A DNA stretch of 64,000 bases from CAWBAT01 sp046331665 (GCA_046331665.1 JAXLQK010000019.1:62001-126000), one strand, 5' to 3'. Shown: positions 18,525-28,368, counted from the first letter of the stretch. The notes: a model not told the origin generated them from the letters alone. Numbers and translations: made by a program.

Positions 18525-19133
18525 TCAATCAGCATTTCTTGCGCTTCCTTCCCAGCGGAACGCTTTTTTTGGATTCAATCCCAAGTGCTGCATCACGCGA
18601 TAAAGGAATTGATCCACCGCCTCTTCCAAGGCAGACGGGTGATGATAAAAAGAGGGTACGGCGGGAAACACAATCGCTCCGGCAAGAGTCACCATTTTCA
18701 TATTCTCAAGATGGATTAAATTCAACGGGGTGTCGCGCGTCACCAGCAATAGCTTCCGACGTTCCTTGAGCATCACGTCGGCTGCACGTTGAATCAAGTC
18801 TCGTGAAATGCCATGGGCGATACTTCCCAGTGTCCCCATACTGCACGGAATAATCACCATCGCGTCTACCGGATTTGACCCGCTGGCGATCCTGGCGCCA
18901 ACATCGCTATTATTGAGCGGCACGATTTTCGAGTTGTTTCCCCCCGCGAGTTTTTCAGTCAAGGAATGGAGATTCCCTGGACCGATATTTAGTTCTTCCT
19001 GCAAAACCCGTGCTCCGGCCGAGGAAATAACCAGAAAGATCCGCCGGATCTCTGGTTCCTCCAAAAGCAGTTTCAGGAGACGTGACGCGTAGATCGCTCC
19101 GCTTGCGCCAGTGATTCCAATCGTGATTTCCAA
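18525..19133 (-). CDS. ubiX: Flavin prenyltransferase UbiX
   Basis: This 202-residue flavoprotein makes the prenylated FMN cofactor used by UbiD-type decarboxylases in quinone synthesis. The N-terminal GITGASGAIYASRLLKLL, the Ser/Asn-rich FMN phosphate site (GARIASGSN), and VIIPCSMGTLGSIAHGISRDL's core followed by AADVMLKERRKLLLVTRDTPL's core are all family features. Its length is normal. It begins the minus-strand series ubiX-ubiA-ggt-TPR-dus. No ubiD gene is visible in the window. larB is divergently transcribed from the other side of a 135 bp spacer. Confidence 0.92.
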   Translation of the reverse strand: MEITIGITGASGAIYASRLLKLLLEEPEIRRIFLVISSAGARVLQEELNIGPGNLHSLTEKLAGGNNSKIVPLNNSDVGARIASGSNPVDAMVIIPCSMGTLGSIAHGISRDLIQRAADVMLKERRKLLLVTRDTPLNLIHLENMKMVTLAGAIVFPAVPSFYHHPSALEEAVDQFLYRVMQHLGLNPKKAFRWEGSARNAD

Positions 19134-19268
19134 GATTATTAATCCGCCTTTGCAGTTAGAAGGCTGCCCAAACCTTAGGATAATATACCAAAACGATGGG
19201 CCCCGACAGCTACCGCGTCAAAATGGCTGGACAAGAGCAGGCGATGAGGCAAGAATTGGGAGTTCATT

Positions 19269-20015
19269 ATGACCGAAAAGAATATCCGTCAAATTCTAAT
19301 GGATGTCCAAAACGGACGATGTTCCGTTGATGAGGGAGTCACTCGTTTTCGGCACCTGCCATTTGAAGATGTGGGATTTGCCAGAATTGACCATCATCGG
19401 GCACTTCGGCAAGGGTTCCCCGAGGTCATTTTTGGGCGGGGAAAGACCGTAGCTCAAATCAAAGGGATCGCCAAACGGATGCTCTCCAAGAAGCAGAATT
19501 TACTGATAACACGGACGGACAACACCGTGTTCCGTGAAATCAAAAAAATCGATCCCAAAGCCAAGTTCATCCCCGAAGCCGGAATCGTCTTCGTTCAACA
19601 GGATCGGACGGAATACGGGAAAGGGACAATTTTGGTCGCTTGTGCTGGAACGGCGGACATCCCGGTTGCGACGGAGGCCCAAGTCACGGCCAAAGCCATG
19701 GGCAACCGGGTCGAAACTCTCGTGGACGTGGGTGTGGCAGGCATCCACCGCTTGCTCAGTGAACGAGAACGACTGAGCAAAGCCCGGGTGATCATTGTCG
19801 TCGCCGGAATGGAAGGCGCCCTGCCCAGCGTCGTGGGCGGACTGGTTTCCGTCCCCGTGATTGCCGTCCCGACCAGTGTGGGCTACGGAGCCAGTTTCCA
19901 AGGGGTTGCGGCGCTTTTGGGGATGCTCAACAGTTGCGCCTCGAATGTCACCGTGGTGAACATCGACAACGGCTTTGGGGCTGGATTCGTCGCCAGTCTG
20001 ATTAATCGACTATAA
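19269..20015 (+). CDS. larB: LarB, nickel-pincer cofactor biosynthesis carboxylase/hydrolase
   Basis: LarB carboxylates and hydrolyses nicotinic acid adenine dinucleotide in the first step of nickel-pincer nucleotide synthesis for lactate racemase-like enzymes. The 248 residues begin with the LarB-specific region (FEDVGFARIDHHRALRQGFPE's core, VIFGRGKTVAQI). They continue with a PurE-like domain containing VACAGTADIPVATEAQ, GVAGIHRLL, VVAGMEGALPSVVGGL and PTSVGYGASFQG. A GGGAG site precedes the ATG. The partner genes larC and larE and the racemase larA are not next to it. Confidence 0.93.
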   Translation: MTEKNIRQILMDVQNGRCSVDEGVTRFRHLPFEDVGFARIDHHRALRQGFPEVIFGRGKTVAQIKGIAKRMLSKKQNLLITRTDNTVFREIKKIDPKAKFIPEAGIVFVQQDRTEYGKGTILVACAGTADIPVATEAQVTAKAMGNRVETLVDVGVAGIHRLLSERERLSKARVIIVVAGMEGALPSVVGGLVSVPVIAVPTSVGYGASFQGVAALLGMLNSCASNVTVVNIDNGFGAGFVASLINRL

Positions 20016-20097
20016 ACCGACTGCTCGATTCTGGGGATCCTTTCCCGCAAGCCTTGGCCAGAGCGCCCTGGCTCCCTATAAATCTTCCGTGCCGTCA

Positions 20098-22374
20098 TCA
20101 CCGGGTTCTGTCCGTCTCGCAGATTTCCACCGCCTGCTGGATCAAAGTAGCTAATTGTTCGAGTGATTTGGCAACGTTCTCGACCTCCCGATTGGCTTCT
20201 TCCCAATCGTGCTGTTCCACCGCTTCACGCACCCCGGGAACCGTTTTTACGTCGTACCCCGTATACTTTCCCGGCGCATAAAGCTGATGCCGATACCAGG
20301 GGTGCCCGGGAAGCCCTTCAGGACGCAGGAAAGCGCGTTCCGTCTCCAGGAGAATTTGATTGAGTCGATGGCACCTTTCGATAGTCATTCCGAGCGGGGA
20401 GATTTCAAGATTCTTGAGAGCGGACTGGTAGCCCTCGGCACTCTGCCGTAGCTTGCCCAGTGCATTCTGTAAAGGTGAGAAGTTGAGGTATGGAACCTCC
20501 ACCAAGGTTTTAGGAGGACGATATGTTTCCTCTGGTCCCAGGTAAATTTCCATGCTCCGATCTTTGATCAAGCGCTTCTTCTCTTCGTTGGCGTCTCGAA
20601 TTGAATCTGTCAGTTTTACCAGCTCTTTAAGATAGGTCTCGACTCTTTCCGTAAGGACGGAAAATTCATAAGGGAGAACGTCGGCATTGGCCGCACGAAG
20701 AACAACTCGTCCCGCGGTTTTGGCCAGGGTAATCCCATAGTCAAATTGGGGGTCGATGAATCGGGTGTAATGGTCGAAAGAGTCGTAAGCGGAGTGGTAG
20801 GAGCCGCCAACGTTTTCTCCCATGAAGAGAAGATTTACCGAAGGAATCCCGAGGTGCTGGAGAAACGGAGTATAGTCTGACCCGGATCCGAGCGGATAGA
20901 GCGGCAAATTTTCCTTTTGACGAGCCTGTTGACGCATCTCCGCATCACCTTTGACGATCGAGTACGCTTTCGCACGTTCAAGAACGGAGACCTTCTTCAG
21001 TGGATCTGCCACAGACGCAGCCGCCTGATTCACAAATTTTTCAAGGCTTGGCGACCCACCCATTGTCAAGAATCCGGCGCCATTGGAATCTGAATTCACA
21101 TAAAGAATGGCTTTCCTTGTTAATTCCGCGGCATGCGCCTCTACCCATTCTGTCGATCCCAGCAGGCCTTCCTCTTCACCATCCCAAGCGCAATAGAGAA
21201 TGGTTCGTTTGGGGCGCCACCCGGACTTGGTTAGACCAGCCACTGCGCGGGCTTCTTCCATCATCGCCACCAATCCGCTGATCGGATCCATGGCCCCGAA
21301 TACCCAGGCATCATGATGGTTGCCGCGAATCACCCACTCGTCTGGCCGATCTGATCCGTGCAGACGGGCGATCACATTAAGGGTCGGCACGGAATTCCAT
21401 TGAAACTTCAGTTTGAGGTGGACCACAGCTGGGCCCGGCCCCACGTGGTAAGTGATGGGCAACGCCCCTCGCCAATCCTCTGGAGCAACTCGACCTTGCA
21501 ATGCTCTAAGTAATGGGAGGGCGTCGCCATACGAAATGGGTAAGACGGGGATTTTCGTAATAGTTTTGGCCTCAGCGAGAGGAATTCGCGTAGCGGACGC
21601 AGTCGCCGCAATACCCGGAGTTAAGGGATCCCCAGGATAAAGGGGCATATCCAGCACGGAGCCGCGTTGGGCTCCCCACTCGTTTCTCCAGGGCCCTTTG
21701 GGATAGTCATCTCCCTGGAAATAGCCGTCGTCTCGCGGGTCCGAATAAATGATGCATCCAATCGCTCCCTGCTCCGCAGCCACTTTGGGTTTAATCCCCC
21801 GCCAGGCACCCCCGTAGCGGGTGATGACTATTTTCCCTTGGACATCAATTCCCCTCGACGCCAGATACTCGTAGTCTTTGGGAAGTCCGTAATTGACATA
21901 AACAAGCTGACCTTTGACATCCCCATCAATCGAATACGCGTTAAATGGGGGCAGACGTTCTTCTGTCAGGCGCGATGTTTGATCCTGTTCCAAAGAGGGT
22001 TCATCCAGTTTCGCAACGAGATGCTCCGGCTCTATCAGTTCGAGCAAGCGCTGTTGAGGCACTGGGAAGAGGACCTCGAATTTCTCGATTTCCGTTTCAT
22101 ATCCCCATGACTGGAACTGGCTGGCTACGAATTCCGCAACCTCCCGGTCAAATCGCGATCCAAGATGGTGAGGGTTCGAGGTCAATCGTTTCATCCAGGG
22201 TCCAAGCTGGGTTGGGTCCAAAGCCGAATCGAATTCTTTTTCCAGGGAAAATTGGTGCTGGGAAGACTTCTGTTCAAAACCGAGGAGGCTTCCAGGAGCC
22301 TGCTCTGCCAATGACTTACCGAAAGCACTGAGCAAAAATACCCCCAGGAGAGATGTCATCAATCGGCTTGGCAT
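20098..22374 (-). CDS. M28-family zinc peptidase with PA and transferrin-receptor-like dimerisation domains
   Basis: This 758-residue exported protein resembles glutamate carboxypeptidase II. A signal peptide (MPSRLMTSLLGVFLLSAFG) is followed by a PA domain (GKIVITRYGGAWRG; GCIIYSDPRDDGYF). The M28 peptidase domain has zinc ligands in RGNHHDAWVFGAMDPISG and WDGEEEGLLGS, a further Asp in YVNSDSNGAG, and the last His in GGSYHSAYDSFDHY. The C-terminal 200 residues match the TfR dimerisation domain. It probably trims peptides in the periplasm. A GGGAGG site 7 bp before the ATG supports the start. Confidence 0.92.
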   Translation of the reverse strand: MPSRLMTSLLGVFLLSAFGKSLAEQAPGSLLGFEQKSSQHQFSLEKEFDSALDPTQLGPWMKRLTSNPHHLGSRFDREVAEFVASQFQSWGYETEIEKFEVLFPVPQQRLLELIEPEHLVAKLDEPSLEQDQTSRLTEERLPPFNAYSIDGDVKGQLVYVNYGLPKDYEYLASRGIDVQGKIVITRYGGAWRGIKPKVAAEQGAIGCIIYSDPRDDGYFQGDDYPKGPWRNEWGAQRGSVLDMPLYPGDPLTPGIAATASATRIPLAEAKTITKIPVLPISYGDALPLLRALQGRVAPEDWRGALPITYHVGPGPAVVHLKLKFQWNSVPTLNVIARLHGSDRPDEWVIRGNHHDAWVFGAMDPISGLVAMMEEARAVAGLTKSGWRPKRTILYCAWDGEEEGLLGSTEWVEAHAAELTRKAILYVNSDSNGAGFLTMGGSPSLEKFVNQAAASVADPLKKVSVLERAKAYSIVKGDAEMRQQARQKENLPLYPLGSGSDYTPFLQHLGIPSVNLLFMGENVGGSYHSAYDSFDHYTRFIDPQFDYGITLAKTAGRVVLRAANADVLPYEFSVLTERVETYLKELVKLTDSIRDANEEKKRLIKDRSMEIYLGPEETYRPPKTLVEVPYLNFSPLQNALGKLRQSAEGYQSALKNLEISPLGMTIERCHRLNQILLETERAFLRPEGLPGHPWYRHQLYAPGKYTGYDVKTVPGVREAVEQHDWEEANREVENVAKSLEQLATLIQQAVEICETDRTR

Positions 22375-22552
22375 TCATACCTCCCATTCCATTTCATTTC
22401 GCAATATGAAAAAATGTAAGGCTCGTGGGGCCTTTGATCGTTATAGACTGTTATCGGGGATTTCGTTCAAGCCGGTTCGATTCAGTGGCGCCAAACTGCC
22501 GGTTCCCTGGATCGCAAAGTAACCGGATCGCCGCCTCATACGGAAGAATCTT

Positions 22553-23365
22553 ATGTTGCATTATTGGAAGTACGAAAAAAATTCGCACAACGACTGGGTG
22601 GTTTTCGTTCACGGCGCAGGAGGTAGTTCCTCCATCTGGTATAAACAGCTGAGAGAATTCCGGAAGCATTTTAACGTCTTGATGATTGATTTGCGTGGAC
22701 ATGGAAAATCGAAGCCAGCGAGTGAAGGAGGGAAATCCTTCAATCGGTATACCTTTGAGGATATCAGCCGCGAGATCTTGGAAGTTCTGGATCACCTGAG
22801 AATCCAGACGGCTCACTTTGTCGGAATATCTCTCGGCACGATCATCATCCGGACACTTGGCGAAATTGCGCCCCTTCGCATTCGCTCGATGATACTGGGG
22901 GGAGCGATTACGCGGTTGAGTGTACGATCCAAAATCCTGGTCACCGTGGGGAACGCCTGCAAGCGATTTATCCCGTTTCTTTGGCTCTACAGCCTGTTTG
23001 CCTGGATTATCATGCCCAGGAAAAGGCATCAACACTCCAGATATTTATTCATTCATGAGGCGCGGAAACTTTGCCAAAAGGAATTCATTCGCTGGTTTCG
23101 CCTTACCAGCGAGGTGAATCCGCTCCTGAATTATTTCGAAGAAAGGGAAATCCCGATTCCAACGCTTTATCTGATGGGCGAGGAGGACTATATGTTTCTA
23201 CCTCCGCTCCAACAGATGGTCCGCAGACACAAATACTGCATCCTAACGATCCTGGAGAACTCCGGCCACGTTTGTAATATCGACCGGCCTGAACTCTTCA
23301 ATTTTCACTCCATCTCGTTTATCAAAAAACTAGCCCCTTTTGCCCCGGCCATCGGCCCTTCTTAA
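22553..23365 (+). CDS. Alpha/beta-fold hydrolase
   Basis: This 270-residue enzyme has the alpha/beta hydrolase pattern: oxyanion motif VHGAGGSSSIW, MIDLRGHGKS, the nucleophile Ser in VGISLGT, a candidate acid in LMGEEDYMF, and the catalytic His in ENSGHVCNIDRP. It has no signal peptide. Substrate cannot be predicted. A GGAAG site precedes the ATG by about 7 bp. Its 3' end overlaps the convergent glycosyltransferase gene by 4 bp. Confidence 0.88.
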   Translation: MLHYWKYEKNSHNDWVVFVHGAGGSSSIWYKQLREFRKHFNVLMIDLRGHGKSKPASEGGKSFNRYTFEDISREILEVLDHLRIQTAHFVGISLGTIIIRTLGEIAPLRIRSMILGGAITRLSVRSKILVTVGNACKRFIPFLWLYSLFAWIIMPRKRHQHSRYLFIHEARKLCQKEFIRWFRLTSEVNPLLNYFEEREIPIPTLYLMGEEDYMFLPPLQQMVRRHKYCILTILENSGHVCNIDRPELFNFHSISFIKKLAPFAPAIGPS

Positions 23366-24564
23366 ATCTTGTTGGCTTTCAGCAAATGAAGCGGATAGTG
23401 GGTATCTCGCCAGAAGATCCCCTGGTGCCAATAGATTTGGATCATTGAGTTCCACATGATATAGAGCAGGACAACGCTGGCCAGCGGTAGTCCCACACTC
23501 AGCCCGACCACGTTGCGGCAAAGATACGCTCCACCGCCGGCGAGGCTTAAGAGCAACAGGATGATGGCCAAATAAACCCAGCGGCTTGGTCCTCGGGCTA
23601 GTAGCACCGCGATAAAAGGCCAAACAAAAATGACAAGTTGTCCCAGCGTTGCCGCTATCACCAGGGAAACTCGATAATTCACCCCCGCAAAGGAGTTTTT
23701 CATCATCCCCTGAATCAAGTTCTTGACTGAACTATACCATTCCACGGAGATTAAGCGGTTTCCCATGAGGAACCCCTGGGAGAAGCCCATTTTTTTGACG
23801 AGTTTCCCGAGTTTCATATCATCATCGGGACGCATAGCAATCTGTTGATGCGTGCCGATACTTTCATAAACTTCCCGCCGCATTAAATTAAACGCTCCAA
23901 TTCCAATATGAGCCGGACTCCGCCGATCACGGGCCTTCCAGGGTCTGGCATAAAGACTGAAGAAAAAATTGAATCCAATGGCAAAAATATTGAGAACTAA
24001 ACCATCCATCGCCAGTCGCGGGGACACAGCCAGGTGATCAAGTCGTTCTGTCATCAAATATCGGATCGAACGACTGAGTGTGGAAGGTTCCATCATGACA
24101 TCGGCGTCCGTAAAAAGAAGCAGCGTCCCGCGCGCTTTACTCGCTCCCAAAAAGAGCGCATGGTTTTTGCCCAACCACCCGTTCGGAAGCGTCTGGAGAT
24201 GAAACACTCTTAAGAGCGGGAATTCACGGGCCAGACGATCCAGAATGGCCCCGGTCTGGTCGGTTGAACGGTCGTCAATCACGATGATTTCGAAGGGTGA
24301 ATAGGTCTGAGCGAGCATCGATCGCAGGGCCGCTTCCAAATTCTTTTCTTCATTACGAGCAGGAACAACCACCGACACAAATGGAGACGAAGGAGAATCT
24401 TCAGGTGGAATTTCTTCCAGAAATTCGGTGGATCTGACTCCACGCATCAACTCAATGGCCATCAGGACAACAACCACAAGAATAGCCAGGGCAAAACCTA
24501 ATGAGAATACAGACACGGTGCACTTCCCTCGAGAACCTGGTTCCTTAAAGGACCAAGTTGACAT
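23362..24564 (-). CDS. Membrane-anchored family 2 glycosyltransferase
   Basis: This 400-residue protein has one N-terminal membrane helix, a GT-A glycosyltransferase domain and three to four C-terminal helices. The catalytic domain shows VVVPARNEEKNLEAAL, IVIDDRSTDQTG, the DxD-like FTDADVMMEP and RPDDDMKLGKL, which may serve as the acceptor/base motif. This layout is seen in enzymes that glycosylate membrane lipids, including hopanoid- and carotenoid-associated ones; the acceptor is not known here. The start may lie 16 codons further in, at a GTG just before the helix. Confidence 0.85.
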   Translation of the reverse strand: MSTWSFKEPGSRGKCTVSVFSLGFALAILVVVVLMAIELMRGVRSTEFLEEIPPEDSPSSPFVSVVVPARNEEKNLEAALRSMLAQTYSPFEIIVIDDRSTDQTGAILDRLAREFPLLRVFHLQTLPNGWLGKNHALFLGASKARGTLLLFTDADVMMEPSTLSRSIRYLMTERLDHLAVSPRLAMDGLVLNIFAIGFNFFFSLYARPWKARDRRSPAHIGIGAFNLMRREVYESIGTHQQIAMRPDDDMKLGKLVKKMGFSQGFLMGNRLISVEWYSSVKNLIQGMMKNSFAGVNYRVSLVIAATLGQLVIFVWPFIAVLLARGPSRWVYLAIILLLLSLAGGGAYLCRNVVGLSVGLPLASVVLLYIMWNSMIQIYWHQGIFWRDTHYPLHLLKANKI

Positions 24565-24668
24565 TTTGACAGCTTCAGTTACGCTGAACTAGCCTTTTTG
24601 AGAGAGGGCTGCCAGGATCACTCTACAAAATATGATTCTGAAATTTGCAAAGGGAGGTTTACTGACCA

Positions 24669-24974
24669 ATGGCGGAGTATTTCAAAGTAGCAAAAGTTGC
24701 TGATTTGGCCCCGGGCCATGGAGCCAGCGTGGTCGCCAATGGGAAAAATATTGCAGTCTTCAATGTCAACGGATCCTTCTACGCGATCGATGGAACCTGT
24801 GTTCATCGAGGTGGGCCGCTGGGAGAGGGCGAACTCAACGGGACTGTGGTCACTTGCCCTTGGCACCGATGGACCTATGATGTGACGACCGGTGCAGGTG
24901 TTCTGAACCCCGCGGCCAAAGTCGCTTGTTACGAGACCAAGGTCGAATCCGAGGATATCTTGGTCTGCCTTTGA
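24669..24974 (+). CDS. Rieske [2Fe-2S] protein (NirD/ferredoxin-like)
   Basis: This 101-residue soluble Rieske protein binds a 2Fe-2S cluster with Cys44 and His46 in CVHRGGP, and Cys63 and His66 in CPWHRW. Such small proteins serve as electron carriers or as the small subunit of nitrite reductases and dioxygenases. The partner enzyme is not adjacent, so its role is open. AGGGAGG lies about 11 bp before the ATG. It is followed by a 400 bp regulatory spacer. Confidence 0.92.
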   Translation: MAEYFKVAKVADLAPGHGASVVANGKNIAVFNVNGSFYAIDGTCVHRGGPLGEGELNGTVVTCPWHRWTYDVTTGAGVLNPAAKVACYETKVESEDILVCL

Positions 24975-25156
24975 GCGAAGCTGGTCCCCGATTTCGGATA
25001 TTTTCCTACGAGCCAAAAACGAGGTAGGGTTCCGCCGAGTCGGGGAACCGCTCATTAACATTTACAAGGGACTAAGGCACCTGATATTCCACCCATGATT
25101 ATCTTGCCCCACCAATGGGTTCGTTTCTCTTCCTCAACAGCCACTCCTACCCAGAT

Positions 25157-25194
25157 TTCATCGTAATTTCATCCTGCTGTAATAATTCTGTAAC
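25157..25194. promoter_or_regulatory. Pho-box-like array of four 11-bp-phased half-sites
   Basis: Four pentamers sit exactly 11 bp apart: TTCAT at 25157, TTCAT at 25168, GTAAT at 25179 and GTAAC at 25190. The last two are part of CTGTAA repeats. PhoB/PhoP-type regulators bind such tandem half-sites with 11-bp spacing. The array lies about 180 bp before the PhoB-like gene and would allow autoregulation. Binding is inferred. Confidence 0.6.
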
Positions 25195-25375
25195 AAAAAA
25201 GTCATAAGCTCATATTCCGTGACGGATCTATAAGTTGATGCGTTCCGGATCAGAGCGGCACACAGGAGATTCGGCTTCCCGCCCTCTCTAGGGTTGTGGG
25301 GATTGTAGTGTAAGGTCAACGATTCATCCCGACACCCATCTTCCAAAAGTCCTCACAGAAACGAACAGGATCAGC

Positions 25376-26089
25376 ATGAATAAAAGAATTCTCGTGATTG
25401 AAGACGACAAGGACATACGGGATATCTTGAAGTACAACCTCGAAAAGGAACGCGGAGTTTCTGTGTTGACGGCCGCCACCGGGGACGAAGGACTCAAGCT
25501 GGCTTTGGAGGCCAGGCCACACTTGATCGTTCTGGACTTGATTCTACCGGGGATGAGCGGGACGGAAGTTTGTAGAACCCTGCGTCGCAGCGAGGAAACT
25601 CAGGAAATACCTATTGTGATGCTTACGGCTCTTGCCAGTGAGTCAGACAAAGTGCTGGGGCTCGAAATTGGGGCGGATGATTACATTACCAAGCCTTTCG
25701 GAATGCGTGAACTGTTGGCAAGGATTCGAGCGGCCCTGCGACGAAGAGAATTACAGCCGGACCAGGTGGACATTTATGATGATCAAACCCTGCGGATTGA
25801 TTTTGAGAATTATCAAGTTCTCCTTCGCGGCCAGGAACTGAGGCTCACTTTCAAGGAGTTCAGCCTTTTAAAGATCCTGGTCGGGAACGCTGGGCGTGTA
25901 CTCACCCGGGACAAGATTCTTGATTCCGTCTGGGGTTACAACTATTACGGCGAAACCCGGACGGTTGATGTTCATATCCGGAGGATCCGCAAGAAGCTTG
26001 GAGACGACGCGGACGATTACATTGAGACGGTGATCGGGGTTGGATACCGCTTCCGATCAAAGCTGGCCCTTAAGACCGTGGCAAACTAG
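25376..26089 (+). CDS. phoB: OmpR/PhoB-family response regulator
   Basis: This 237-residue regulator has an N-terminal receiver domain (acidic pair in VIEDDKD, phosphoacceptor Asp54 in VLDLILPG, MLTA, conserved Lys in ITKPFGMRE) and a C-terminal winged-helix DNA-binding domain (LTFKEFSLLKIL ... VDVHIRRIRKKLGDD ... GVGYRF). Its position before a porin and pst genes, and the phased half-sites in its own upstream region, suggest PhoB, the activator of phosphate-starvation genes. No PhoR kinase is adjacent, so the assignment to PhoB rather than another OmpR regulator rests on context. It is the last intact gene before the frameshifted part. Confidence 0.85.
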   Translation: MNKRILVIEDDKDIRDILKYNLEKERGVSVLTAATGDEGLKLALEARPHLIVLDLILPGMSGTEVCRTLRRSEETQEIPIVMLTALASESDKVLGLEIGADDYITKPFGMRELLARIRAALRRRELQPDQVDIYDDQTLRIDFENYQVLLRGQELRLTFKEFSLLKILVGNAGRVLTRDKILDSVWGYNYYGETRTVDVHIRRIRKKLGDDADDYIETVIGVGYRFRSKLALKTVAN

Positions 26090-26481
26090 ATTTCCTGTCA
26101 ACCGAATCTTTATGACTTTGCACAGGCTTGCACAATCCCAGGTTTTTCCTTCGACCGATGAGAAAGGATGCTTTTGTTTTAACCACTGGCCCTTATCGAT
26201 ACCTGCATGCTTTCCGGATGATTCGGCCTATCGCAATTTGGCCGTGGCCAGACATTTCAACCGTGACGCCGGCATCCAAGAGTTAACCTGAACTTAACAT
26301 AAAGGACATTCTTCTATTACACGTCAACTATACCTTTCCCGCGTGTTCACCTTGCACAAGCTTGAGTCTAGCTCTTTGTGTAAGCGAACCTCCATGGAAT
26401 GATTCGGTTCTCCCTGGGATCCGAACCATTCAAATTCTGTCACTCAATTTTTAGAAAAAACTACTCTCAAGGAGCCTCATC
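26090..26481. other. Regulatory spacer between phoB and the porin gene
   Basis: About 390 bp without a recognised gene. It holds a pair of 11-bp-phased TTAAC half-sites at 26283 and 26294 and two TTGCACA(A) motifs. The porin promoter is expected here. Confidence 0.5.
26283..26299. promoter_or_regulatory. Pho-box-like pair upstream of porin
   Basis: TTAAC occurs at 26283-26287 and again at 26294-26298, a spacing of 11 bp. The second is followed by A, giving TTAACA as in the PhoP/PhoB-type half-site. It is about 185 bp before the porin start. Confidence 0.5.
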
Positions 26482-28225
26482 ATGTGCATCAAACGTGTGT
26501 TACGGAAACCAATTCTAGGGTGGACCGTGCCAAGATTGATCCTATTCGTTGCCCTCTCGCTTCTGTGCACAAACCGTTTCCATGCCCAGCCGGAGCCTGG
26601 GCCTGCCAACTCGGCGAAGCTGGACACGCCTAAGGAGAATCCTTCGGAGCCAAACGCTTCATAGTGACATAACGAGCTCTCCAAAATGCATCCTTCAGCA
26701 GCATCAAGCCATCGAAGAACTCGGAAACAAGATGGCCCAACAGCAAACTCTGATCGACAAGCTGATCATCGAACGGAAGGTTGAACCGAAGAATTGCGAC
26801 TCCGAGTTCCGACTCCCCCGGTGGAAGTCGCTTCGCTCTCTGCCCTCCCCGGCCTCCGCAAGCGCTAATGCTTCTCGGCCCAAGAACAACGTAGTAGCTT
26901 CGAAGGATGACAAGCCCGTCGAGGATGCGCCGCTACAATTTCGTATTGGCAGCGCTTACATCACGCCCGTTGGATTTTTGGATTTTACCGGCGTATGGCG
27001 GAGCAAGACCGGTGGTAGTGGTATCGGGACGAATTTTGCAAGCATCCCCTACGGCAATATCTTTCAAGCCAATCTAAGCGAATTTCGACTCACCATGCAG
27101 AACTCCCCGGGTCCGGCTTCCGCGTTGACGCCATGGTTAAAAGGAGCCCATGTCATGGGATACATGGAGTCGGACTTTCTCGGAAACAACCCGGGAAACG
27201 TCGCCGTATCCAGCAACGTAACCTGTGCGTTCGCGGTTATTCTGGGTCGATCTTGAAAAAGGAAAATGGGAATTCCTGGGAGGCCAGACTTGGAGCTTGA
27301 TGACTCCCGGTCGCAAAAGGGATATCACCGCTTCCCGCAAATCTGTTCTATACGCAAGTCATTGACGTGAATTATCAGGCAGGCTTGTTCTGGGGACGAA
27401 TTCCGGAAGCCCGGATCGTTTCCCATCCTTCAGCAAGTATGCGTTTGCGGTTGCCCTCGATAGTCCTGAACAGTATGTGGGGGGTCTGCCGGTGGGAGCG
27501 CAGTCACGTTTCCGGCAGCACTCGCCTCTACCTATCCTGGTGGGGGAATTAAACAGCAGCGGTACGACTTTGAACGTACCGAATCATATCAGATGTCATT
27601 GTGAAATTCGCCGGGGACCCAAATAGTAGACTGCACTTTGAGCTCGGTGGGGCAGTCCGCCAGTTCAAACTCTGGAATCCGACCAACAATACCTCTTATT
27701 ACGCAAGCGGAGGTGGCTTCTTCGGAAACCTGAATTTCGGGTGTTTAAAGACTTCCGAATCGTCACCAACAATTATTGGAGCGACGGTGGTGGGCGCTAT
27801 ATCGCTGGTCAAGTGCCTGATCTCATCGCGCAAGCGGATGGCGATCCATCACTCATTCATGCTTATTCGACGGTTTCGGGCATTGAGTATACGCACAAGA
27901 ACACCATGTTTATGGATACTATGGAGGAATCTACGCCAGCCGCAACATCGCCATCGACCTGAATGGCAAAACCAGTAGAGGTATGGATACACGGGTTCAT
28001 CCTCCTGGACAAAACCGAAGCATTCAGGAACCCGCACTTTCGGATTGGCGCAGACATTCTGGAAAGGAGATCAAAGTACAGACGCCCGACCTTCATGCTT
28101 CAGTACTCCTGGCTGGTCAGACACCCCTGGTACATTGCTCGGGGCAGCCCTCAGATGCAAATCTGAACATGGTGTTTGTGAATTTGCGCTATACGCTGCC
28201 AGGCTCCGCCCCAGCCTTGAAATAA
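26482..28225 (+). pseudogene. Outer-membrane porin with several frameshifts
   Basis: The first frame (26482-26664) gives a signal peptide (LILFVALSLLCTNRFHAQ). The protein then continues in another frame with a coiled-coil stretch (HQAIEELGNKMAQQQTLIDKL's core) and a barrel region (APLQFRIGSAYITPVGFLDF's core, MGYMESDFLGN). Further pieces follow in 27248-27330 (KGKWEFLGGQTWSLMTP), about 27360-27450 (VNYQAGLFWGRI), 27601-27730 (SRLHFELGGAVRQFKLW), 27741-27962 and 27983-28225, ending NMVFVNLRYTLPG, a typical last strand. The order and total of about 580 residues fit a trimeric DcaP/OprP-like porin. At least five frame changes are needed. Given its place after phoB and a Pho-like site, it may pass phosphate, but selectivity is inferred. 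Confidence 0.65.
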
Positions 28226-28283
28226 TCCACAATTCATGAGTGATTCCGCCTCATCTGTGCAAGCTTGCTCCCCGGGGGCCGAA

Positions 28284-28311
28284 TTAACTTTTAGTTAACA
28301 CAGATGTTACA
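28284..28311. promoter_or_regulatory. Pho-box-like array upstream of first pstS
   Basis: Half-sites TTAAC at 28284, TTAAC at 28295 and GTTAC at 28306 are each 11 bp apart; the last two are followed by A. The array lies about 60-85 bp before the pstS ATG, a usual place for an activator site. Confidence 0.6.
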
Positions 28312-28368
28312 AAGTTTACATGGATGAAATGTCCATCTAATAACCTACCTCAATGAGGAATTTGATAT

